64,000 nucleotides of DNA, taken from Zygnema cylindricum. Lineage: Eukaryota > Streptophyta > Zygnematophyceae > Zygnematales > Zygnemataceae. Below the pieces are notes generated by a model that ran no database searches, had not been told where the DNA came from, and saw nothing but the letters and a program-made list of their open reading frames with translations. Below, piece after piece: positions 9,578 to 19,015 of this stretch. The DNA lies in assembly GCA_037447655.1 (NCBI GenBank), contig JBBHKE010000775.1:349692-413691 (forward strand). The letters are read 5' to 3'. Within the stretch, counting starts at the first letter, position 1. The number at the start of each line of letters is the position of its first letter. A program made the position numbers and the translations under genes.

Positions 9578-11428
9578 ATGGAGGTCTCAGAGTTTCAGGT
9601 TATGGGCCCACCATCTAGGGTGCCTATGTTCGATGGAACAGACTTCACTTATTGGGAGTTTACAATGGCGGGATTGCTTTTCGAGAAGCATTTATGGGGA
9701 ATTGTTTCGGGACAAGTGAGATGTCCGCCACCTGGCTTTGGAGGAGCTTACTATGTAGATTCATCTGAGGCTGCCCAGAATATCATCCGGAGCTCAGATG
9801 CAACGGAAGGTGAAGGGAAGAATCTTTCCGTGGATGGGGAAATAGGGGAGAAGGAAAAAGGGACACCTATGATGAGGGGAGCTAGGCTCTCAGCTATGGT
9901 ACCACATGTAAGGATTAAAACTGAAGAAAATGACAGAAAAGTATGGGAATACAAAAACACTATAGCAAAACATCTCATACTTAGATATGTGTCTAAGTCG
10001 ATAGCTATCACTCTTTTAAGTCTAACCAAGTCTTCAGAGATATGGGAAGTACTAATTCAGATTTATAAGAGTGAGACTATTCAGAGGCAGCAATTAGTAA
10101 AACAGGAAATAGATGCCTATGTTTATAAAGGCGGTAGCATGATAGAGTTTTGCAATGATATTGCTGCGTTATATGTTGAGCTAGCTAGTGCGGGATATGT
10201 AGAATCTGAGGAGAGTAAGATTTATACACTACTTATGAAACTCCCATGTGAGTACGAAAACATTATTTATCGTATACAGGCAATGGATGCCTCCTCATGG
10301 ACTTGGAGCTTTACCATGGGGATAATTCTTGTGAGGGAAAGCACTTTGGAGCTTCGTAGGGGAAAGGACAGGGTCAATGCATTTTCAGCTGGTGGTGATT
10401 GGCGGAAGCGTGATGAGAGGAACGGCGGTGAGGAGCGGAAGCGTGATGAGAGGAACGGTGGTGACGAGCGGAAGCGTGATGAGAGGAAGAAAGACAAAGG
10501 TAAACCTTATCGGAACTTTGGTGGAAAAAGAGGGAGAAGAAAAGACACGGGAGCTTTGAAAAAAGGGGTTTGCTTCTTTTGTAGGGAACCGGGTCATTAT
10601 ATGGAGGAATGCCCTTGTTTGGAAAAACTTAGAAGTTGGAATGTGGATGAGGAGGACGAAGAGGAAGAGGAGAAAGAGGATGAAGAAAAATTGGAGCTTC
10701 TTCACATCGGTAGAATGGGGAAGAGAGAAAAGTACACAGAAATTGGACGAAGGCAACAGTGTGCTTTTGGAGGTATAAGGGAAGTAAAGAGAGAGGAGAT
10801 ACTTGAAGAAGTTCAAAATATTGAGGATAGTTTCATAGATATTTTGGAAACAGAAAACTGGTCGGAAAGGGAGACTTCAACGGATTCCGAGGAAAGGGGA
10901 GAATTAATTCTAGAGGGGGTTTTAAAGGATAGGGGAGAAGAGAAATATTTATTGGGAATTAAAATAGAAAGTGATAGTGGAAAGAATTCCATGGGAGACA
11001 GTGAGGGAAGTTCAGAAAATGGGGTAATTATCATGGATAAAAATATGATTACGGAAGATGTAGATCTTATGAGGAACTTAGTGGGGACTAGTGGTTTTTG
11101 GGAATATTTGGAGGTGGATGGATTTGACATCACTACTTGGTGTGATGTCTCTTGTGAAGATGTGCCTGTAAAAGGGTTATCATCCGGGTATGTGTTGAAG
11201 GTTGGGGATGGGGCTGGTTGTTTGAATTTCAAGAGGGAAAGTGGATTTAGTGTGGATGGAAAAGGGAAGAGGTGGATAAAATCTTTGCTCGGATTTAAGA
11301 AAAATGGGATGTTAAATAAAATGTGTGATACAATTATCATTTCAGTTCATTTAATGCACGGTGTTAAATACTTAAGTTTTATGAAAGGAAAAAGAAAAAG
11401 AGAAAAAAAGGAAAGAAAAATTGACTAG
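9578..11428 (+). CDS. A1 gag fused to compressed pol remnants (616 aa, intact)
   Basis: The ORF starts at an ATG 20 bases inside the LTR, reads through the primer-binding site (encoding VMGP) and continues to a stop just before the polypurine tract. Residues 1 to about 300 are Copia gag (YWEFTMAGLLFEKHLW near the N-terminus). A Lys/Arg/Asp repeat tract follows (RKRDERNGG repeated). A zinc knuckle CFFCREPGHYMEEC begins at about residue 332. After QQCAFGG, where C1 continues into protease, the protease active site, integrase and catalytic RT are missing. Instead there are short blocks aligning to the end of RT (LLGIKIESDS) and to RNase H (RNLVGTSGFWEYL, DITTWCDVSCED, SGYVLKVGDGAGC). Catalysis is not expected. 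A2 shows the same structure, so the open frame is a family property; function is likely capsid only. Confidence 0.9.
   Translation: MEVSEFQVMGPPSRVPMFDGTDFTYWEFTMAGLLFEKHLWGIVSGQVRCPPPGFGGAYYVDSSEAAQNIIRSSDATEGEGKNLSVDGEIGEKEKGTPMMRGARLSAMVPHVRIKTEENDRKVWEYKNTIAKHLILRYVSKSIAITLLSLTKSSEIWEVLIQIYKSETIQRQQLVKQEIDAYVYKGGSMIEFCNDIAALYVELASAGYVESEESKIYTLLMKLPCEYENIIYRIQAMDASSWTWSFTMGIILVRESTLELRRGKDRVNAFSAGGDWRKRDERNGGEERKRDERNGGDERKRDERKKDKGKPYRNFGGKRGRRKDTGALKKGVCFFCREPGHYMEECPCLEKLRSWNVDEEDEEEEEKEDEEKLELLHIGRMGKREKYTEIGRRQQCAFGGIREVKREEILEEVQNIEDSFIDILETENWSERETSTDSEERGELILEGVLKDRGEEKYLLGIKIESDSGKNSMGDSEGSSENGVIIMDKNMITEDVDLMRNLVGTSGFWEYLEVDGFDITTWCDVSCEDVPVKGLSSGYVLKVGDGAGCLNFKRESGFSVDGKGKRWIKSLLGFKKNGMLNKMCDTIIISVHLMHGVKYLSFMKGKRKREKKERKID
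9598..9612 (+). promoter_or_regulatory. Primer-binding site of A1 (initiator tRNA anticodon-arm type)
   Basis: GGTTATGGGCCCACC directly follows the LTR. It is the complement of the anticodon stem-loop of initiator tRNA-Met (GGGCCCAUAACC), the site used by Drosophila copia and yeast Ty5, not of the tRNA 3' end. It lies inside the gag ORF. Confidence 0.8.
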
Positions 11429-11441
11429 AAAATAAGGGGAG
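11429..11441 (+). promoter_or_regulatory. Polypurine tract of A1
   Basis: GAAAATAAGGGGAG abuts the 3' LTR at 11442. The same tract is in C1 (before 55485) and, on the minus strand, A2 (after 40728) and B1 (after 33427). Confidence 0.88.
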
Positions 11442-12683
11442 TGTTGATATTTGAGTATTTTATAGGTCTGTATTAGGATAGAAAAAGAGCTGAGGCGGTC
11501 TGCCTCTAACTCCCCTTTCCAAGCCCCCATACTTGTTGTAGTCACTGAAGGCTGGATAGGGAGCTAGAGCCATGGCTGCCTAAGCTCTCTAGAGAAGACA
11601 GGGGGTAAATTAGGTAGACTTACCAAAAGGTAGTTGACGGACCCAGGAATTGATCCTGGTACCTACCGTCCGTCAATCCGCATTAGCCGTTAGCTCTAGC
11701 CGTTATGTCTAGAACAGATATTACGATATATAGGGTTTGACAAATATATAAATCGTTATATGTAGATTAATCCGTTTAACGGCTAATAGATACTTCGTAC
11801 ATAGATACAGTTTAAATTAGTACGAAGTACGGAATGGGGGCAGAACGGATACCGCGCATTTGTTTCGATAGCGAAACAAAAACCGCGCATTTGCTTCGAC
11901 AGCGAAACAAATACCGCGCATTTGTTTCGATAGCGAAACAAATACCGCGCGTCGAATTTCAGCGGCTAGGATTATAGCCGGTTTTGATCGGACGGTCGCG
12001 ATAGGCGCCGCGATCACGGAAAAGGTACTTTTGGCGTTTTACGGTATTTGCCACGTCAGTTGACACGTGGTGTGATAACATTGGATTACGGGAATTTCGG
12101 AGATTACAGGAACTAATCCTGATTTGACACATGTCGACATTTTGGCCATGTTGTACAATGGCCGTACAGAAAGTACACCGGCACCTGTACTTTTCTGTAC
12201 GACACAGTAATTTGATTGGTGCCGTACTTCAGTAGATAGAGTTTTAGAGAGGGTATAGGACTTAGAAAATTTTGGGTAGGCAGCTGCCTCTCCCAGAGAG
12301 CACCCTGTATAAATGGCAAACTTTGGCCAGCCATAACTATCAATTTACTTGACCATTTTCAGTGATTCTTTTTGCTGCGGACTCAGGGGAGTCCAGGCTA
12401 TACAGGGGTGTAGTTGGTCAGAGTTTTTGTCTGCCTGGGTGGTGGTATTTCTAAGGGAAAGTCAAAGTGGGTGAATGTGTCCAAATCTCATATTCTAACT
12501 TTGCATTCTGTGGTGGAACTGACCACACAGAAAGTGTTATTTCACAGGGGTGAATCTATATTGGGGTTGTGACTGTCAAGGGGTCAGTCACTTGGGTTTA
12601 TATTAACTTGGAGTCGGCACTATCTAGATAAGCTTCTTTTGGATCTGCATACTCTGAGGGCCAATGGAGGTCTCAGAGTTTCA
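11442..12683 (+). repeat. 3' LTR of A1, with triplicated 31-bp hairpin unit
   Basis: 1242 bp. It is nearly identical to the 5' LTR except that the unit containing 'accgcgcatttgtttcgata' occurs three times (about 11850-11950) instead of once. Confidence 0.92.
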
Positions 12684-13460
12684 ATTTGGTCTAAGTTTAA
12701 ATTGCATGAACTCTCCAAAAATCTGTTGTCCCTTATTTTGGGCACCTTTCTCAAATTGATTCTCGAGCGATCTCCAACATTCGTGAGCAGATCCGTGAGT
12801 AAGGAAATGATCGTGAATCGATGGAGCGCATGACTGCATGAGCCCGGCAACAGCCGCAAGGTTCTTTCTCTTCCACGTTCTCCGAGCTTTCCGATCGATG
12901 TCCGGAAGCATTTCCTCGCCAATAACCACCTTCCAAAGATGGCGCAACATTAATTGTGTCTTGATGTACTTTTTCCAAGAAGCATAATTACTTCCATTAA
13001 AAACGACCGTTTTCCCTGGCATCGAGTATAAATTCTCTTGTTCATCCTCATCATCCAAATCCGAATCATTGTCGACGAAGATTTTCCCTTTTCCAAAATC
13101 TTTCTTCAAAGCATCATTGTCGTCATCTCCACCAGGATCATCACCATTCGGATCAGGTTCCGGGTTTCCTCGAACAGGATTCGATATCTTCCGTTCGATA
13201 TCCGAGAACCGCTGCTCCATGAGAATGAGGAGCTTATCAAATTGAGAGCTCAATCGGTCCTCGGCGACACCGCTTCCACCACTAGTCTCTTGCTTGAGAG
13301 GCACAAGTGGAGGAGGAACATTAAAACCGAAACTAGCCTTGGCCGCAGCCTGAGGGGGATCCCGTGGATCCTCGGTTTCCAATGGAGTGAAGGAAGATGA
13401 GGAAGGAGTGAACGGGGAAGACTTATTCTTGTTCCTCCCCATGGCGTCTACACTCGCCAC
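12684..13460 (-). pseudogene. Element H gag, N-terminal part, split by A1 insertion
   Basis: Begins MASVDAMGRNKNKSS at 13460 with Pro/Ser-rich and acidic linkers (DPNGDDPGGDDDND). It continues into the Copia gag/UBN2-type core: VFNGSNYASWKKYIKTQLML, RTWKRKNLAAVAGLMQS, CWRSLENQFEKG. It runs to the A1 insertion at 12683/12684 and resumes at 8417. The start lies downstream of the LTR and PBS, unlike families A to D. Function in the intact family is particle assembly. Confidence 0.85.
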
Positions 13461-13489
13461 TTTTGGAACTTAAAAAGAGAAGCACTACC

Positions 13490-13502
13490 TGCTCCGATAC
13501 CA
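13490..13502 (-). promoter_or_regulatory. Primer-binding site of element H
   Basis: On the minus strand TGGTATCGGAGCA follows the 5' LTR after a two-base spacer. It matches the usual plant Copia PBS complementary to the initiator tRNA-Met 3' end (TGGTATCAGAGC) with one change. Confidence 0.85.
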
Positions 13503-13504
13503 AT

Positions 13505-14125
13505 TGTAAGATATACCACAAAGGTGGTATGCAGCGGAAGCACAAAAGAAATCAAACAAAATGGCCACAAAAGATATATATTTATAACAAAATGGCCGAA
13601 GCCTTTTTACAAGGCTTTTTCCTTTTCCCTCACTCTTCACACTTTCACTCTATCAACCCAACTGAATTGATCCAAAGCTAAGTCCAGGATATAATATACA
13701 GCTAATCAATCTAACTTAAATAGCTGCCACAATGACGTGCCGTGCACGATAGGAGATACATAGGCGGCGCCTTTCGAAGGAAGGCGCACGGGAAGAAGAA
13801 CGCACGCAGAAAGTTGCAGACGCGCTTTTCTCCTTCGAGAAGAGAAGAGAAGAAACATTTCGTTTCGTGCGCAGTATGCTACGAAACTTCGTATAATTCT
13901 TTTCGTGCGCCGTGCGCGCACGAAACGCCAAACATACTTACTCCAATTGTATGGTACCTTACTGTACTGTTGACGTACATACTTAAAACTGAAACGTTGA
14001 CGTGAATCAAAGTATCGCGAAGTACCGCGACGTCAACATAAATCATGTAACTATACTTCAAAGCGTATCGCGCCACGCGAACCAAAATATCGCGCGCGTA
14101 CGATTCTCCACATTGAATCCTAACA
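13505..14125 (-). repeat. 5' LTR of element H
   Basis: 621 bp, TG...CA, almost identical to 6067-6687. Confidence 0.92.
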
Positions 14126-14296
14126 CTACATACGTACAAAATTATTTTGTCCACTGACTTCGTCAACATGATAAACGTTGTCACGTGACTGCCTTATTAG
14201 TAATTAGTAATTACACTGTTCATCTTTATTAGCGTTGATAACATTCGTTTTGTCGTGGCTTCGTTAGGGCTTCAAGTTAATAAAATACCACAACCA

Positions 14297-14502
14297 TGAA
14301 TCGTAATTAGTGTTGATGTTTTTTTCGTCCCTTAAAACATATTTTCTGGTTACACACATGTCGGATTGTCGATCTGACGGTTGCGATTGAAAGGTAACAT
14401 TCTCAGCTTACTAATGGCGGTCTTAAATTGAAAATTGGACAATTGTGTACGGAGAAATATATTTTCAGTGGCTAAAAAACTATCAGCGCTAATTACGATT
14501 CA
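14297..14502. mobile_element. 206-bp MITE, TIR TGAATCGTAATTAG (copy 2 only)
   Basis: Ends are inverted for about 22 bp with three mismatches (left tgaatcgtaattagtgttga). The core contains 'cgatctgacggttgcgattgaaa', which also appears inverted in the 57794-57999 element, so the two are relatives. Copy 1 has no such insert at the matching point near 515-530. Confidence 0.65.
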
Positions 14503-14806
14503 CAGTTTTTGTAGTGTTATTAACATGATAATAGTATTAACGCTAATACAAAAAGTTATCCTTGAGTGCCAACCACGTCAACGTTATGTACGACAAGTAT
14601 GTTTTCATAGATAGCCTTTCACGTGATATATCATTTCTACAACGCTAAGATTGTTTCGCATGTAAACTAAATCTAAATTTGTTACAGCCAAAAAAGCGCG
14701 AAAATTACGTACTACAAACCATGAAATAACGTAAAATAACCTCAAATTTGTATGTTTCGTACGATTTCCAAACCCACAAGTAGGTCACCTTGGCCGGATT
14801 GGTACA

Positions 14807-15011
14807 GTACACCGCCAATCGCTATTAGCGTAGTGTACGCTAATTCCGTCCCGATTTTTTTTTAATGTATTCTCAAATAGAGTTATCCATACTATTTAAA
14901 AAAATCTTAAATTCTAATTAGAGTAGACGATTTCTTTCAAAAATTTCAAATTCTTAATTAGCGTACACCACTGTAATTATTCGTATACGCTAAGCGATTG
15001 GCGTAGTACAC
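14807..15011. mobile_element. MITE-like element with GTACACCGCC ends (copy 2)
   Basis: Left end gtacaccgccaatcgctatt, right end tacgctaagcgattggcg. It occupies the same site as the longer copy-1 element (1093-1628). Non-coding. Confidence 0.5.
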
Positions 15012-16042
15012 GTACACTTCAAATAGTGCTACTGTCAGCTCAGCGTACAGGTTACAAAGTCAACACACAAACTGGCGTTATTTGCCAAAATTTATGTTAA
15101 TGGTTTTTTTCATATTTCTTAATGCGTCGAAATTTTTAAATTTTACGGCGATCGTCGTCGGCTAGTCGCTTAAATGTCTGACTTTGTCGCACGACGACTC
15201 CTTGACTTTCGGCAAAGTCGCGTATCTTTCCTACGCTTTTACGAATCAGTAGTACGATTGTCACAAGTCATTGATTAGTACGAGAAAAAGATGATTCACA
15301 AAAGTACGAAATAGTCACAAGCATACGTCACTCGGAAATGAATTTCGGACTGCGGGATTCCTATACTATCAAAACAATCCAACCATTTTTGTCTTTTTGT
15401 GGTTGTACAAATCAATCACCATCACTCCGTCACTTTTTATGCTGCCCGGGACCATCCTACGTTATGTCTCCCCCCCCACCGACCTATAAATTCATTTCTA
15501 CGACATACCTATCCACCCATCATAGGCCGTCGACATTTTGCAAGTGCGCCTAGGGACCACCGTACAGTCATCCATACACGTGTTCCGATACAGTCACCAT
15601 GTATTTAATACTTCCACTCAAAATACGCCGCGTTTCAAACTTTGATAGATCCCTTGTCACCTAATCCCGCGTCTGATTGGCGCCAGAAAATACGCCGAAT
15701 GTATACGCGACATGGACCGCTGATTTTCTTTTCTGTGGGGACCTTTTGAAGTGAAGTGCCACTAAAAAAGGAAGCGCGCTAAAATTTCGGTATAAAACGA
15801 GCGGCCTCTGTTCATATTGAACCGAGGGACCACATGTAAGCGGCGGCCTATGTCTGACTTAGAGACGCGGATTCTGATCGCGTGAAGGTACGGATAAGGT
15901 ACGGATATTTTTTGGCGGTTTTCGACATTCATTCAAAATTCAAATGATTTGTGCGAAGACTTCGGCAGCATCGATTTTAGTACGCGGGAAGATCGGATTC
16001 GGTAGGTAAGTTGAAGAAAAAATAGAATATGAATTTGAAAAG

Positions 16043-16051
16043 TATATATAA
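16043..16051 (+). promoter_or_regulatory. TATA box candidate upstream of MYB exon, copy 2
   Basis: TATATATAA conserved with 2646-2654, about 580 bases before the ATG. Confidence 0.4.
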
Positions 16052-16372
16052 AGTACGAATTTAATTTCCTCGGAGACATCAAATGAGGAGCTTCTTTCGA
16101 GACATCGAAATTAATAATTTGTAGTAGATATTTTTCACAAATTTCTCATCATTTTTTCAGCTTTCTTGAAGACGTCCAATCGAATTTGAGGAGATTTTTT
16201 TGGAAATTAAACCTTTCTAGAAGCTGTCGAATTTGACTGTTTTTTTACGTTTTTTTTCGTTTCTTTATTTATTTTTTGCGTTTTTTGGAGCTTTCTTCTT
16301 CGAATCTTGATCCGCCATTTGTTTTAGTAATAATCGAACACGGATTAAAGAAATAATTATTGTGCTATAAGA

Positions 16373-16404
<32 letters not shown>

Positions 16405-16630
16405 GCTTTTTGCATAAATTTGACCTCTCGAGTTTCACATGATTTTCGTAATTTTTTTATTTATTTGGTTTTTCCTCTTGGGCTTTTATTATTATTATTA
16501 TTATTATTATCGTTAAAGAAACGCGCGGTCTTCTCCGAAACTTCGAAACGTTGAAGTATTTATTGCCACGTGTCTTTGACACGTGTGAGGGGTGCACCTG
16601 AGAGAGAGCGACCTTTGTCCGCTGGACTCC

Positions 16631-16783
16631 ATGCAGAATTCGGCGCAGTTTCCTGGAAGCTTCTCTTTCCCGCTTTCCCAAAGAATAGATGACGACTTGG
16701 ACGACATTTTGGGACCCGACGGATTAAAAAAAGGGCCATGGACAGCTCAGGAAGATCGGATTCTGAGCGCTTACGTCATGCAG
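16631..16783 (+). CDS. First coding exon of a GAMYB-like R2R3-MYB (copy 2, partial)
   Basis: Encodes the same 51 residues as 3243-3395 and ends at the same donor (ATGCAG|GTAAAT), while the upstream sequence has drifted (the frame before the ATG differs). This supports the ATG as the true start and the exon as functional or recently so. The R2 start (LKKGPWTAQEDRIL) is present; the next exon is missing because poly-T and a gap follow at 16816. No continuation is visible after the gap. Confidence 0.75.
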
Positions 16784-16795
16784 GTAAATTCAAGT

Positions 16796-16825
16796 TTTTT
16801 TTTTTTTTTTTTTTTNNNNNNNNNN
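16796..16825. other. Poly-T and assembly gap (10 N)
   Basis: T run followed by N at 16816-16825, at the same intron position as the gap after copy 1. Confidence 0.9.
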
Positions 16826-18248
16826 TGTCACCACATGCGATAAATTATTAAACTTTTAAAACCTTTTTTAGTATGTAAGATTAACAAACTAATACCATTA
16901 AACCTAGAAACTTTTTTTTTTACAGCCAGCGTTTGTACGAATGTGATTATATCCATAAACATGTTTTAGACTGTTTAGCATGTGTTTAGCATGTAAGTGT
17001 GCCAGCTTTGCACCGACAGCCTGCTATACACCCTTGCCCTAAAAAATGCTGGACCAAAAAAAAGGAACGTACATAAATGTACCTTTTTAAGTTAAAAATT
17101 ACAATAAATTAGTTTTAGTAACCGCAGACGCATGAGAATGTGCGTTCTAAAAAGGAAAAAAAACCAGGTCGTAAAAAATCCCGTTCCCACATATCGTCCG
17201 ACAGCCACGTTTCGACCGTGTGAATGTACGATTTGTGTACGATTTGTCAGATTTTGTACAAATACCTATATTAGTGTAAGCATGTTTGCGACCGACATTT
17301 TTTTTTTCAAAGATCCAAATTACCATAATCAAACAATTAGAATGTATGATTTTTTCCAAAATTTTCAAATTATTAAATAGCGTACACCACTGTAATTATT
17401 ATTATACGCTAATCAAACTCCCACGCTAATAACGATTGGCGGTGTACTGTACTGTCGAACCCAACCTGTACTTTGAAGTTTTTGACGTCCAATTCCAAAC
17501 CGGCAGAATTTTGCCGGTCAACAGTTAACCTAATAATAATACCGCAATACTACTACTTCATCACGGAATGTAGTGCAGTTTGTCTGATAAAGGAAATATT
17601 GTTTTTCTTTTTTCTCCCTTGATTATTATTTTGTTGTCACGACTTTTATTTTTTGATTCATAACACTTTGTACATTTTCCTTCTTCTGCACCTGATTTAA
17701 ATATTCCTTATTTGTTTTTTTTTTTTGGTTTTTCTTTTCTGTAAATTGTTAGAAGGTTTCTTCTGTATGAAATCGGACATATTTGGAGATCCTTGATTTT
17801 TTATTTTCTTAAACTTCGATCGGAAATATGAACTCAGGACTTTCAGGTTTTTGTAAGTCCTTGGTTTCATCTCAAATTTACTTCCTAAAAAAGCTTATTT
17901 CATATATGATTTACTTCATACATTATTCACTTCTTAAGAGATTTATTTCACTTAAGATTTACTTTTATGTACAATTCACTTTATATAAAATCTTCTTCAT
18001 GATACATGAAGTTAGGATCAAAATCGGAAAAAATATCCTAATTTTTGTATCCTCCTGAAGATTATTTTGTCATTATTCGCTAATCCTGTAACAGCAACTA
18101 GCTATTACTTTTTCCACTTTTTGCTGGAAGATTGAATTAGCCTTTTCATTAAAAAGATATATGCCTTTTATTATGTAAAGAAATTTTCAACGGTCCTAAT
18201 GGTCATGACTCTCCAACTTTACAATTAGTCATATTTTATTCATATCTC
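16826..18248. other. Intergenic; MITE end and AT-rich repeats, no gene seen
   Basis: 17380-17450 ends with the inverted form of the GTACACCGCC terminus (gattggcggtgtac). 17860-18010 is built of loose repeats of 'gatttacttcatac' type. No exon or RNA gene is recognised. Confidence 0.55.
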
Positions 18249-18256
18249 TATATAAG
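18249..18256 (+). promoter_or_regulatory. TATA box candidate for the UBAC2-like gene
   Basis: TATATAAG lies about 400 bases before the first supported coding exon. An 'acaATGGCG' at 18342 opens a 9-codon frame only, a possible upstream ORF or part of an unseen 5' exon. Confidence 0.3.
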
Positions 18257-18365
18257 TATTCATATTTGTGTTTATTTAGTTTCAAGGATATCAACTCAGC
18301 TTCCCTTCCAGTTTACTGCAAAGATTTCTTCCAGATTCACAATGGCGAAATCATTTCATTACTTT

Positions 18366-18560
18366 TCATAAATTTTTTGTTTTTTTCATAAAATTGTTCA
18401 TTTTTTGCATAAAACCGTTCATTTGTTTCGTAAAATTCATCATTTCTTCATAAAATTGTTCATTTTTCTTCAAAAACTCATTCACCTTTTTTATCACATT
18501 GTTCATTCTCTTCGTAAAATCATTCATTTCCTCCATTAAACTATTCATTTTTTTCCATGT
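18366..18560. repeat. Imperfect short tandem repeat (cataaaattgttcattttt)
   Basis: Roughly 20-30-base units of 'ttcataaaattgttcatttt' type repeat with drift. Read on the minus strand they stay open and would give a Lys/Glu/Met/Asn-rich coil (FTKRMNN, FYEEMMNFTKQMN). With no other gene signals I treat this as a repeat, not a gene. Confidence 0.6.
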
Positions 18561-18656
18561 TTCTTCATACGTTGTTTTCATTACATAATGTGCCATCATT
18601 CATTCATCTTTCATCTTTCATCTATCATCTGTCATCTGCCATCTTTTTCATCTTTG

Positions 18657-18975
18657 ATGAAAGATGGCAGACGAATCTCCTTATCATCCTCTTTGTTTTT
18701 CTCCTTCCTTCTGATTGCTAAGCAGCCCTGGCTGTCGTACGGAGGTGCAGACAACTCGCCGGTGACAAAGGGAGTGGTGGTGTCGTCAGCAATTCTGTCT
18801 CTGCTGGCCGGCTCTCAAGGAGCCGCAAAATATTGTTGTCTTTCCTATCAGGTGTTCATATAGGACCTCTATAGGCTGTTTTCATATAGGACCTCTATAT
18901 GTATATATGTTTTCTATATACATATATATGAGGTTGACGGCAAAGCTCCTACATCTTTGAATATACCTATATCTC

Positions 18976-19015
<40 letters not shown>

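Larger units (their letters stand above)
8418..9597 (+). repeat. 5' LTR of A1
   Basis: 1180 bp, TG...CA. It carries a conserved U3 module (about 8505-8570), a tRNA-like hairpin (8610-8652), a hairpin unit present once (about 8822-8865), a GTAC-rich stem-loop (9075-9117), TATAAAT (9232-9238) and the gag ATG (9578). Confidence 0.93.
8418..12683 (+). mobile_element. Copia element A1 (family A, non-autonomous, intact gag ORF), TSD ATTTG
   Basis: LTRs at 8418-9597 (1180 bp) and 11442-12683 (1242 bp) begin TGTTGATATT and end GAGTTTCA. Flanking ATTTG occurs at 8413-8417 and 12684-12688, inside the gag gene of element H. The internal region is only 1.84 kb and holds one long ORF. I count about eight substitutions between the LTRs, plus a 62-bp difference from extra copies of a 31-bp unit in the second LTR. 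PBS and polypurine tract are intact. Two more copies (39583-43813 and 46730-49888) show the same pol deletion. Confidence 0.95.
6067..14125 (-). mobile_element. LTR retrotransposon 'H' (Copia, gag-protease only), TSD CTACA, with nested element
   Basis: Two 621-bp LTRs (6067-6687, 13505-14125) begin TG and end CA, and differ at about two positions in my reading. Flanking CTACA occurs at 6062-6066 and 14126-14130. Coding runs on the minus strand: gag (interrupted by a second element, 8418-12683) and an aspartic protease. Integrase, RT and RNase H are absent. Without the nested element it is about 3.8 kb. High LTR identity suggests recent insertion; the missing pol means it needs enzymes supplied in trans. 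Confidence 0.92.
14131..16042 (+). other. Upstream region of MYB exon copy 2; no gene seen
   Basis: Collinear with 451-2645 of copy 1 apart from insertions. Contains two MITE-like elements (14297-14502, 14807-15011) and no supported coding sequence. Confidence 0.65.
4903..16815 (+). repeat. Copy 2 of the duplicated MYB locus, carrying transposon insertions
   Basis: Without the insertions at 5210-5990 and 6067-14130, this stretch is collinear with 150-3634. It additionally has about 125 bases around the retrotransposon site (5998-6066 plus 14131-14180) that copy 1 lacks, and a 206-bp MITE at 14297-14502. It ends at the gap at 16816, at the same point of the MYB intron as copy 1. Confidence 0.85.

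Noticed and set aside
18366-18599. Minus-strand 77-codon frame encoding a repetitive coiled coil
   Set aside because: It follows a short tandem DNA repeat, with no promoter, splice or homology signal; repeat composition explains it.
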